64,000 nucleotides of DNA from Endozoicomonas sp. ISHI1 (GTDB lineage Bacteria; Pseudomonadota; Gammaproteobacteria; Pseudomonadales; Endozoicomonadaceae). The stretch is taken from assembly GCF_024606225.1 (NCBI RefSeq), contig NZ_JAGRPU010000028.1:1-64000 (forward strand), given 5' to 3'. How positions within the stretch are numbered: position 1 is the stretch's first letter; the number at the start of each line of letters is the position of its first letter. Of the stretch, positions 17,766 through 25,683 are shown piece by piece. The position numbers and the translations under genes were made by a program. Under the pieces are notes generated by a model. The model saw only the letters and a program-made list of their open reading frames with translations, was not told where the DNA came from and did not search any database.

Positions 17766-18796
17766 TTCATCTTCTCCTTGAGAGTCTCAGAACTGGAATA
17801 TGTAACAAAATTACTGAATATACTTGTCAGAACAGCATTGATTGTTCTTTGAGGGTTAGGGTTTATCATGGTCACGTCGAGTAAGGGGTCACAGCCCGTA
17901 AACAGCTCGTCAAGCTCAGACCTGTCTACGTGCCAGTAAGACAAGCCACAAATAATCATTTCGTCATCCTTGTCTAGCCTATCAGCCTTGAGCTTTGCTT
18001 CAGCTCTAATAGGAAAAGACCACGTGTGACGAAAACGCTCTGAGTCACCTGCTGGGGGAATCAGGGCTGTAATAAGGTGATTATCATCCAGGCCATCATA
18101 AGCAACCGAAAATTCCTCTGTCGAACCATCCTGAAGCTCACGGTCGTACTTTATTCCATAAGAGTCTCTGGCAGATTTGCTCTCATGAAGAAAACTAATT
18201 GAGCCATGAGGCTTGAGTATTTTTATCCTTGCATTTTCCACTCTGTCACCCACAAGCCCAACTTTGTAGGGTATCTTGAATCGGTCTAGAAGGCGCTCTA
18301 GCCATACGTCGTAATTGTATGTGACGACCACTATTTCGCTATAGCTATCTGACTGACTGGCATGCCTTATAAACTCAAGCCAAGGCCAGCTCTGAGCTGA
18401 GTCCGGTATTTCTGGCACTTGTTTGTTATAAAAAACAAACAAGTGCTTAATATATTGGATGAATTCCTTGTAGGCGTGGATATAGATATCGTTAGGTCGG
18501 TCACCTAGGCCAACCTCATCAGGCTTCTTCTTTGATGCATAGACGTTTACGCACGTGATAATGTCCTCGATCAGATCCATTGCGTCCCTGGCACTCATGT
18601 TTGGTCTGGCCCCTAGGTTCCATAAGTTCGGACAGTGTTTAAAAGACAGGAAGCCCGGCATTCCTGTTGCTGGCCAAGGAACCTCGGTGCCTCTTCGAAA
18701 CAAATTTATTACGTCTATATCATCAAATCGACCAATATGTTTCAGGAAATCTATGGTGAATCCGTTACCCAGAATCAAGAACAACTTCTTACTCAA
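17750..18796 (-). CDS. SIR2-like domain protein, candidate NAD-depleting defence effector
   Basis: 348 residues. The N-terminus (Leu-Ile-Leu-Gly-Asn-Gly-Phe-Thr, residues 7-14) fits the Gly-x-Gly-Phe nucleotide loop. Val-Val-Thr-Tyr-Asn-Tyr-Asp (157-163) supplies the conserved Asn161, and Leu-Lys-Pro-His-Gly-Ser-Ile (194-200) supplies the conserved His197. These correspond to the Asn and His pair needed for NAD hydrolysis in defence SIR2 proteins such as ThsA. No transmembrane or signal segment is seen. It is the first gene of a two-gene unit with the DUF262 gene and next to restriction-modification genes, which supports a defence role. It is not recognised as any named SIR2 system. Confidence 0.8.
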   Translation of the reverse strand: MSKKLFLILGNGFTIDFLKHIGRFDDIDVINLFRRGTEVPWPATGMPGFLSFKHCPNLWNLGARPNMSARDAMDLIEDIITCVNVYASKKKPDEVGLGDRPNDIYIHAYKEFIQYIKHLFVFYNKQVPEIPDSAQSWPWLEFIRHASQSDSYSEIVVVTYNYDVWLERLLDRFKIPYKVGLVGDRVENARIKILKPHGSISFLHESKSARDSYGIKYDRELQDGSTEEFSVAYDGLDDNHLITALIPPAGDSERFRHTWSFPIRAEAKLKADRLDKDDEMIICGLSYWHVDRSELDELFTGCDPLLDVTMINPNPQRTINAVLTSIFSNFVTYSSSETLKEKMKCQSA

Positions 18797-18870
18797 AAAA
18801 ATTCCTTGTATTTCTATAAGACAAATTAATGTTTGCAGGCAAAGCGGAACTTGTTTTCAAGCAGCTACGC

Positions 18871-19200
18871 CTAACCTACTAACCACTGCTTCAGTTTTGG
18901 CTCATCAAAAATGACCTGTTCAAACTCTTCTGGCGACTCTGCCTCAAATCGCACGTCTACAAACTCCTGATAATCATCATCTTGTGACGTTTTCATTTCC
19001 ATCAGAGAGTAACGCAGGCTGTCGTCAATTTCCCGGTGTCGAGGGTCTTCGGGAAGCACGCAGATTTTCAGAATTTTGTGCCCCTGCACGTACACGAAGG
19101 AAGGGCCGGTATCGTTACGGTACGACTGGTCTTTGAAGTAGACCGGAATACGGATGCCCAGTGGGTAATCCTTGCCAAACTACTGCTTGTACGGTTCCAT
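18871..19200 (-). pseudogene. small gene of unknown function interrupted by an amber codon
   Basis: From an ATG at 19200 the minus strand reads Met-Glu-Pro-Tyr-Lys-Gln, then TAG (19182-19180), then about 102 codons to the stop at 18871 without further interruption. The continuous protein-like composition across the TAG suggests a CAG to TAG change or equivalent. Downstream initiation near 19095 would give only 74 residues. The product is acidic and has no motif I can name. It lies upstream of the SIR2-DUF262 pair on the same strand. Confidence 0.45.
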
Positions 19201-19683
19201 TACTACCCCTGAATTAAATAGTCTTAAAGATGCTTATTTTAAACCTTGCAGCGCACTGTGTTAAAAAAATTTTTGTGTTCCAATTTTGCACTACAAGCCA
19301 AACTTCATAACAGGCACAAAGATCAGAATCTTCACGGTCATTAACTAGAAAAGTGGGGTCTGTAAGACGAACATCACCGACTAGACTGTGGACCGGCAAA
19401 GTCCGGAAACGCATCAAGGCTGGTTTGCCAGCAGCACAGCGAAATGAAACCATGAACAGGTTTCATCCCTATGGTATTAGTTTGTAGAACCCGATTCACG
19501 TTGGGGATGCTTATGCTCATTAGTGTGGGCCTGAGTCTCACACTGAATAAAAAATGATCGTTTTCCCTGTGATTCAGATTTTATTGCAAGATTTTTTAAT
19601 GCCTATTCGCTCAAACGTACAAGTCTTCTTATAATCTACCCCGAATCATCCACCGACCATTACACGGCTTACAGGAGTTTGAG
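19201..19683. other. intergenic region upstream of purE
   Basis: A 483-bp region. A TATAAT box is at 19630-19635, 48 bp before the purE start, preceded by a CAAACGT core at about 19613-19619 that weakly resembles a PurR-type operator. The rest contains a short minus-strand open frame (19453-19214) with no ribosome binding site or recognisable motif, which I do not accept as a gene. Confidence 0.45.
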
Positions 19684-20169
19684 ATGGAAGTCGGCATTAT
19701 CATGGGGTCCAGGTCAGACTGGCCAACGATGAAACTGGCAGCGGACATGCTGGACCGGTTTGGAGTCCGTTATGAAACCAGAGTGGTTTCAGCGCACCGG
19801 ACTCCCCAGCTGTTGGCTGACTATGCCACAGGCGCTAAAGAGCGGGGCCTCAAAGTCATCATTGCAGGCGCAGGCGGCGCGGCTCACCTGCCCGGCATGG
19901 CAGCCGCTTTCACTAGCCTGCCTGTTCTGGGAGTCCCCGTTCAGTCCAAAGCACTGAAAGGTATAGATTCATTACTGTCTATCGCACAGATGCCCAAGGG
20001 GATTGCCGTAGGAACTTTGGCCATTGGCGAGGCAGGTGCCGCCAATGCGGGTATTCTGGCTGCTCAAATCATTGGTACGCACAATGAAGCGGTCATGGCT
20101 AAGATAGAAGCTTTCCGTAAAGAACAAACGGACACGGTTCTGGCTAATCCCAATCCGGCTGAGGATTAA
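19684..20169 (+). CDS. purE: N5-carboxyaminoimidazole ribonucleotide mutase
   Basis: 161 residues, the normal length of class I PurE. It converts N5-CAIR to CAIR in purine synthesis in the cytoplasm. The N-terminal Met-Gly-Ser-Arg-Ser-Asp-Trp, Ser-Ala-His-Arg-Thr-Pro and [11 protein letters not shown] motifs that bind the ribonucleotide and hold the catalytic His are all present. The start has AGGAG seven bases upstream. It is followed four bases later by purK, which supplies its substrate. Confidence 0.97.
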   Translation: MEVGIIMGSRSDWPTMKLAADMLDRFGVRYETRVVSAHRTPQLLADYATGAKERGLKVIIAGAGGAAHLPGMAAAFTSLPVLGVPVQSKALKGIDSLLSIAQMPKGIAVGTLAIGEAGAANAGILAAQIIGTHNEAVMAKIEAFRKEQTDTVLANPNPAED

Positions 20170-20173
20170 TCTG

Positions 20174-21313
20174 ATGCATGTTTTAGTGCTGGGGGCAGGC
20201 CAGCTGGCGCGAATGATGTCATTGGCTGGCGCACCGCTGAACATTCAAATAAGTGCTTATGATGTCAACAGCGAAACAGTGGTTCACCCGCTGACTCAAA
20301 TGACCACCGGTAATGACTTGGCATCCGCTATCAGACAGGCTGATGTCATTACCGCAGAATTTGAACACATTCCCCTCGATATTCTGGCTGTCTGTGAGAA
20401 AAGCGGCAAATTTCTGCCTTCTACAGAAGCCATCAAGGCAGGTGGCGACCGGCGTATCGAGAAAAAAAGACTGGACGATGCCGGTGTTAAAAATGCCCGA
20501 TACTTTGTCATTCAGACTTATGAAGACTTCCACAAAGCGATTGAGCATGTGGGTGTGCCTATGGTTCTCAAGAGTGCTTTGGGCGGCTACGACGGTAAAG
20601 GGCAGTGGCGGTTAAAAGAGCTTGATCAGGCTGATACCATCTGGGCAGAAATGGCCGAATGCATTGCAGCTACTGATCATCAGGCGATTGTTGCTGAAGA
20701 GTTTGTCCCCTTTGTTCGTGAAGTCTCACTGGTCGGTGCCCGAAGTGCAAACGGAACGGTTGCTGTCTACCCTCTGGCCGAGAATGTTCATACCAACGGA
20801 GTACTGAGTCTTTCTACAGCCATCACTGATCAGGCATTGCAGGAACAGGCAAAGCAGATGTTCACTGCTGTCGCTGAGAGTCTTGGCTATGTCGGAGTGC
20901 TGGCACTGGAGTTTTTTGATGTGAGTGGTTCCCTGCTGGTCAATGAAATCGCGCCAAGAGTGCACAACTCCGGGCACTGGACTCAGCAAGGTTCTGAAAC
21001 CTGTCAGTTCGAAAACCATCTTCGCGCTATCTGTGCAATGCCTCTGGGCAGCACCCGACTGATCCGAGAAACCACCATGATCAACATATTGGGTGAAGAC
21101 AGGCTTCCTGAAGCGGTGATGGCAGTGGCAGGCGTTCATGTACATTGGTACGGCAAAGTAAAACGTTCTGGCCGTAAGATGGGCCACATCAATGTTTGTG
21201 GTGATAGCTCTGGCAGTGTGCAAAACAAACTCTCTGATCTCGCGCAATGGCTCGATCAGGCAGCCTATCCTGCGCTGCATGAATTTGTCCGGAAGTCATC
21301 GACACAAGCTTGA
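20174..21313 (+). CDS. purK: N5-carboxyaminoimidazole ribonucleotide synthetase
   Basis: 379 residues of the ATP-grasp family. It carboxylates aminoimidazole ribonucleotide with ATP and bicarbonate to N5-CAIR, which PurE then rearranges. The N-terminal Gly-Ala-Gly-Gln-Leu-Ala-Arg-Met motif, the ATP-grasp stretch [14 protein letters not shown] and the C-terminal [15 protein letters not shown]al and substrate site are typical. It forms an operon with purE. Confidence 0.97.
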   Translation: MHVLVLGAGQLARMMSLAGAPLNIQISAYDVNSETVVHPLTQMTTGNDLASAIRQADVITAEFEHIPLDILAVCEKSGKFLPSTEAIKAGGDRRIEKKRLDDAGVKNARYFVIQTYEDFHKAIEHVGVPMVLKSALGGYDGKGQWRLKELDQADTIWAEMAECIAATDHQAIVAEEFVPFVREVSLVGARSANGTVAVYPLAENVHTNGVLSLSTAITDQALQEQAKQMFTAVAESLGYVGVLALEFFDVSGSLLVNEIAPRVHNSGHWTQQGSETCQFENHLRAICAMPLGSTRLIRETTMINILGEDRLPEAVMAVAGVHVHWYGKVKRSGRKMGHINVCGDSSGSVQNKLSDLAQWLDQAAYPALHEFVRKSSTQA

Positions 21314-21390
21314 GTCAATCCTGATCAGCTAGCAGCGTTTACACAGCCTTGCTAAACTCTGCTACTCGCTGATCAAGTTGATAAAACGCT

Positions 21391-21936
21391 ATGTCTAAAA
21401 TTCAGGCTGTTATCGAACAGGGCGGCGTCATAGCCTACCCTACGGAGGCGGTCTGGGGGCTCGGGTGTGACCCCTGGAATCGGGAAGCTGTCTACAAAGT
21501 GCTGGCCATCAAGCATCGCCCTGTTGAAAAAGGGTTGATACTGGTCGCCTCCTCTCAACAGCAGTTTGCCCCCCTGCTTTCTAACCTGACTGAAGCGCAG
21601 CTTGAAACCTTATCAGCCTGTTGGCCGGGTCCTTATACTTGGCTGCTGCCTGATCCTGATCAGTGGACACCGGACTGGGTTCGTGGAAAATTTGATACGG
21701 TGGCTGTCAGGGTGAGTGCTCACCCGTTGGTTGTAAAGCTCTGTGAACAGGCCGGGCAGCCGCTGGTATCTACTTCTGCCAATCGGGCAGGAGAACCTCC
21801 TTTAATGACAGAGCAACATGTTCAGGAACAGATGGGGCAGCAGGTATCTCTGATTGTTTCCGGTGAAACGGGTCCACAGACCGAACCCTCTGAAATTCGT
21901 GATCTTCAGACAGGACAACTGGTCCGGGCTGGTTAA
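21391..21936 (+). CDS. tsaC: threonylcarbamoyl-AMP synthase (YrdC/Sua5 family)
   Basis: 181 residues, the length of the single-domain bacterial YrdC type. It makes threonylcarbamoyl-AMP for the t6A37 modification of ANN-decoding tRNAs. Key segments are Gly-Gly-Val-Ile-Ala-Tyr-Pro-Thr-Glu-Ala-Val-Trp-Gly-Leu-Gly-Cys-Asp, Lys-His-Arg-Pro-x-x-Lys-Gly-Leu-Ile-Leu, and Ser-Thr-Ser-Ala-Asn-Arg-Ala-Gly-Glu-Pro-Pro. It lies 54 bp before hemF, the same order as in pseudomonads, where tsaC usually follows dprA. Confidence 0.95.
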   Translation: MSKIQAVIEQGGVIAYPTEAVWGLGCDPWNREAVYKVLAIKHRPVEKGLILVASSQQQFAPLLSNLTEAQLETLSACWPGPYTWLLPDPDQWTPDWVRGKFDTVAVRVSAHPLVVKLCEQAGQPLVSTSANRAGEPPLMTEQHVQEQMGQQVSLIVSGETGPQTEPSEIRDLQTGQLVRAG

Positions 21937-21951
21937 TATCGGCTCTGTTAA

Positions 21952-22977
<1,026 letters not shown>

Positions 22978-22988
22978 TATTTAACGAG

Positions 22989-23255
22989 CTACCGCTTTTG
23001 TTTTTCGTGAAAGATACGGGCAACCAGTAATTCTCTGGTTGTCAGAAGGTAATAAACCACGTAGGGCGTACCGACCACTTGTATTTTGCGATAGCGTCCC
23101 ACCTTATTGCCTGCCATAGGATGGTCTTGCAGGCGATCCAGGTTAAATTTCAGAGTATCCAGAATTCGATCAGTGACGGCTGGACAGTGTTCATCAAGAT
23201 AGGTGGCAATTTTCCGATAGTCGTTTCTGGCAGCAACTGACAACCTGACCTGCAT
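22989..23255 (-). CDS. ParE/RelE-family toxin
   Basis: 88 residues. The fold signature of the ParE/RelE superfamily is visible: Ala-x-x-Asp-Tyr-x-x-Ile near the start, Leu-x-x-His-Pro-x-x-Gly, and the final strands Val-Val-Tyr-Tyr-Leu and Leu-Leu-Val-Ala-Arg-Ile-Phe-His. It is the second gene after a ribbon-helix-helix antitoxin (3-bp gap), the usual antitoxin-first order. Whether it inhibits gyrase (ParE) or cleaves mRNA (RelE) cannot be told. Confidence 0.85.
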   Translation of the reverse strand: MQVRLSVAARNDYRKIATYLDEHCPAVTDRILDTLKFNLDRLQDHPMAGNKVGRYRKIQVVGTPYVVYYLLTTRELLVARIFHEKQKR

Positions 23256-23258
23256 TGA

Positions 23259-23489
23259 CTAACGCTCCTCTTTCAGGAATTGTTCCAGAGAGATGGTTTC
23301 CATATCGCCTGATTCAACGGCACTGACCGTCTCTTCAACCTGCTGGAGTTGCCACTCTTCAGCATCCATATAATCCGTTACCACTTCCCGAATGAGCGTC
23401 GAAACATCTTTTTGATGAATAGCGGCGAGTTTGTCGAGCCGCTCGAGGTCATTTTGATCAAATCGAACGTTCTTTATCTTCATGGCCAT
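23259..23489 (-). CDS. ribbon-helix-helix antitoxin of the parE-type module
   Basis: 76 residues. The N-terminal half reads as a ribbon-helix-helix DNA-binding domain (Ile-Lys-Asn-Val-Arg-Phe-Asp-x-x-Asp-Leu-Glu-Arg-Leu-Asp-Lys-Leu-Ala, then Ser-Thr-Leu-Ile-Arg-Glu-Val). The acidic C-terminal half would bind and neutralise the toxin encoded directly downstream. A 33-bp inverted repeat that could be its operator begins five bases upstream of the start codon. Confidence 0.82.
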   Translation of the reverse strand: MAMKIKNVRFDQNDLERLDKLAAIHQKDVSTLIREVVTDYMDAEEWQLQQVEETVSAVESGDMETISLEQFLKEER

Positions 23490-23493
23490 AAGA

Positions 23494-23526
23494 CTAATCC
23501 GTATATCTATAAAATATACAGATTAG
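23494..23526 (-). promoter_or_regulatory. inverted-repeat operator of the toxin-antitoxin module
   Basis: CTAATCCGTATAT (23494-23506) is mirrored by ATATACAGATTAG (23514-23526) with one mismatch and a 7-bp AT centre. It lies immediately upstream of the antitoxin start and overlaps AT-rich sequence suited to a -10 box. Autorepression through such palindromes is the known mode of ribbon-helix-helix antitoxins. Confidence 0.6.
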
Positions 23527-23671
23527 CATCCTGACACTATTGCGCAAGTGGTACATCCTGTCCATTTTCAACAGAGAATATTGTATGGCTGGATAATTAT
23601 CTCTCCCATTTTCTACCAACATCCTCTAGAGTACCGGAAGTTTTTTAGCTGCATTCCCCGAGAAAAAAAGA

Positions 23672-24508
23672 ATGGCCATACCTGTTGATCACTACGCTGT
23701 GATGGGGAACCCCATTGAGCACAGCAAGTCGCCAAGAATTCATGCCATGTTTGCAGAGTCTGTCGGGCACAGGCTGAGTTATAACGCCCAACTGGTTCCG
23801 GTTGATGACTTTGAAGAGGCCGTTAAACGCTTCTTTGATAATGGTGGCTACCTGGGTCTGAGTGTAACGGTTCCTTTCAAGGAGCAGGCATGGCAGCTAT
23901 CAACCGTGCGAACGGGAAGGGCTGAGAAAGCAGGTGCAGTCAATACACTCTGGATGGATGAACAAGGTACTCTCAACGGAGACAACACGGATGGACTCGG
24001 TCTGGTTCGCGATCTGACGGTCAACAACAGTGTTTCTATCAAAGGAGCGAAGGTACTGGTTTTGGGCGCTGGTGGTGCAGTAAGAGGTGTCCTTGAGCCG
24101 ATCCTTGCACAGGAACCATCGGAACTGGTGATTGCCAATCGGACTGTCAGCAAGGCTGAGACTCTGGCTGGTCTGTTTCCTGAGCAACCCGTAAAAGCTT
24201 CCGGTTTTTCAGAACTCGAAGGCTCTTTTGACATCATCATCAACGGTACTTCCGCCAGTTTACACGGCGATCTGCCTCCTGTTCCGGCAACAGTCATTGC
24301 TGCTTCGACCTGCTGCTATGACATGATGTATTCAGCGTCTAATACGGTATTCAATCGATGGGCTTTGGGTCAGGGGGCAGGAGCCGTGATTGATGGTTTG
24401 GGTATGCTGGTAGAACAGGCCGCAGAGCAATTTGCTATCTGGAGAGGTGTTCGTCCTGAGACCATTCCTGTTCTGGAAATGCTCAGAAATGAACTCTCTG
24501 GAGGCTGA
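23672..24508 (+). CDS. aroE: shikimate dehydrogenase (NADP)
   Basis: 278 residues, the usual length. It reduces 3-dehydroshikimate to shikimate in aromatic amino acid synthesis. Motifs: Asn-Pro-Ile-Glu-His-Ser-Lys-Ser-Pro (substrate site), Ser-Val-Thr-Val-Pro-Phe-Lys with the catalytic Lys, Asn-Thr-Asp-Gly-Leu-Gly with the catalytic Asp, and Gly-Ala-Gly-Gly-Ala-Val-Arg-Gly for NADP binding. It normally follows hemF directly in related genomes. Here a toxin-antitoxin module on the opposite strand separates them. Confidence 0.96.
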   Translation: MAIPVDHYAVMGNPIEHSKSPRIHAMFAESVGHRLSYNAQLVPVDDFEEAVKRFFDNGGYLGLSVTVPFKEQAWQLSTVRTGRAEKAGAVNTLWMDEQGTLNGDNTDGLGLVRDLTVNNSVSIKGAKVLVLGAGGAVRGVLEPILAQEPSELVIANRTVSKAETLAGLFPEQPVKASGFSELEGSFDIIINGTSASLHGDLPPVPATVIAASTCCYDMMYSASNTVFNRWALGQGAGAVIDGLGMLVEQAAEQFAIWRGVRPETIPVLEMLRNELSGG

Positions 24509-24626
24509 ACGACTGAGCAGCCAAACCCGGGGGGGCGGCCTCTGAAAAAAACATTTCAATAGCTTTTTCGTAATTCTCTATGCTCAGACGTTTCGAGAAA
24601 AAGGCGACTTAAAAGCAATTTTGCAG

Positions 24627-24665
24627 GCCGTATCCCTGGTAACGGTTTTTCGTAGGTGATACGGC
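24627..24665 (+). terminator. possible terminator downstream of aroE
   Basis: GCCGTATC (24627-24634) pairs with GATACGGC (24658-24665) across a 23-nt loop. An outer AAAAGC (24611-24616) / GCTTTT (24666-24671) pairing lies across a bulge and ends in four T. It is weak for a rho-independent terminator but is the only structure between aroE and the next module. Confidence 0.4.
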
Positions 24666-24742
24666 GCTTTTGGGTGAACCGTCGAAAATCACGAAGCAGA
24701 AATTTATATTCTACATTTTAGCGGAAATAGGTTGATTTGATT

Positions 24743-24768
24743 ATAATAAACGAATCGAACGATATTAT
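24743..24768 (+). promoter_or_regulatory. candidate operator/promoter of the Phd-ParE module
   Basis: ATAATA (24743-24748) and TATTAT (24763-24768) form a short inverted repeat just upstream of the GGAG ribosome binding site of the antitoxin gene. Position and symmetry suggest autoregulation. The match is short. Confidence 0.3.
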
Positions 24769-24782
24769 GGAGACTAAAAACT

Positions 24783-25043
24783 ATGCAGGCTCTTTCTGCT
24801 AATGAAGCCAAAACCCATTTTGGAGATATGTTGCTCAAAGCGCAGCGTAGCCCTGTTCAGATCAGTAAGAATGGTAAGCCCGTTGCTGTGGTTATCTCAG
24901 CTGACGAATACCAAAACATCGAGACGCTCAAGTTGCAAATGTTGAAGTTAAGGGCAGATCAGGCCAAAGCTGATATAGAAGCAGGCAAACTGGCTGATGG
25001 TGGTGCATTCTTTGATGAGCTGGAAGCAGGCCAACATGACTGA
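24783..25043 (+). CDS. Phd/YefM-family antitoxin
   Basis: 86 residues. The N-terminal Phd/YefM fold is clear: Ala-Asn-Glu-Ala-Lys-Thr-His-Phe-Gly-Asp-Met-Leu, then Val-Gln-Ile-Ser-Lys-Asn-Gly-Lys-Pro-Val-Ala-Val-Val-Ile-Ser-Ala-Asp-Glu-Tyr. The C-terminal helix would cover the toxin. Its TGA stop overlaps the toxin start as TGATG, so the pair is translationally coupled. Confidence 0.9.
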   Translation: MQALSANEAKTHFGDMLLKAQRSPVQISKNGKPVAVVISADEYQNIETLKLQMLKLRADQAKADIEAGKLADGGAFFDELEAGQHD

Positions 25044-25351
25044 TGGCTGCTTATCGCTTAACGCCGGATGCACAATCTGATCTGATCGAAATTCGCCGGT
25101 ACACAGTAGCACAATGGGGAACTGCTCAGTCCGGAAAATACCTATCGGAACTCCGGCAAACCATTCACCTGCTTGCTGAAACGCCATCCCTTGGTAAGCA
25201 TAGGACAGAGGTCGGATCAAATGTGTTGAGTTTTTCCCATTCGAGCCATGTCATCTATTACATGATGCATGAGGAAGTATTGGTGGTATTTGGTGTCTTA
25301 CACAGACGAATGGTGCCGCTCAATCACCTGATCAATCGAGAGATCATCTAG
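25043..25351 (+). CDS. ParE-family toxin
   Basis: 102 residues of the ParE superfamily: Tyr-Arg-Leu-Thr-Pro-Asp-Ala-Gln-x-Asp-Leu-x-Glu-Ile-Arg-Arg-Tyr-Thr, then Leu-Ala-Glu-Thr-Pro-Ser-Leu-Gly, and final strands Val-Ile-Tyr-Tyr-Met and Val-Val-Phe-Gly-Val-Leu-His-Arg-Arg-Met. The partner antitoxin is the overlapping upstream gene. The TAG stop straddles the edge of a MITE-like element: TA is the target duplication and G is the first base of the element. Confidence 0.88.
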   Translation: MAAYRLTPDAQSDLIEIRRYTVAQWGTAQSGKYLSELRQTIHLLAETPSLGKHRTEVGSNVLSFSHSSHVIYYMMHEEVLVVFGVLHRRMVPLNHLINREII

Positions 25352-25451
25352 CAGCCTGTCGGACTTAAGCGTCCGTAGCGAGGATTGCAGGAATTTTTAG
25401 ACCAATTTATTGCAACCGCAGTAGGACAGCCTTAAGTCCGACAGGCTGCTA
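25349..25451. repeat. MITE-like palindromic element, copy 2
   Basis: The element proper is 25351-25449, 99 bp, with the same terminal repeats (GCAGCCTGTCGGACTTAAG) and TA flanks at 25349-25350 and 25450-25451 in a CTAG context. It supplies the last base of the ParE toxin stop codon. Restoring the empty site also leaves TAG, so the toxin is unchanged. As a long hairpin directly after the stop codon it may act as a transcription terminator for the module. Confidence 0.85.
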
Positions 25452-25555
25452 GGGGTTCTGGCCGGTAGGCATTAATCAAGGCTGCAATGAAAAAAAACCA
25501 AAAACGTATTCAGCTGTTATTCCATAGCAAAAAAATGAAGCTACCCCTACTCTGC

Positions 25556-25561
25556 TATAAT
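25556..25561 (+). promoter_or_regulatory. extended -10 promoter upstream of the 1124-residue gene
   Basis: TGCTATAAT (25553-25561) is a consensus extended -10 box in the 232-bp space between MITE copy 2 and the gene. It would give an untranslated leader of about 115 nt. No -35 box is evident. Confidence 0.35.
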
Positions 25562-25683
25562 TCTCTGCGCATCGTGCGTGGTTTAACAACCCCTTTCTCA
25601 GCTGGATTTTACGCTTCGTCACTGGTGCAAAGGGCTTTTTCTTCACCCACCGCTTAATCACATCTTGTTGATGGCAAATTTCC

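Noticed and set aside
19214-19453. 79-codon minus-strand frame upstream of purE
   Set aside because: No ribosome binding site, no motif, and it lies in a promoter region.
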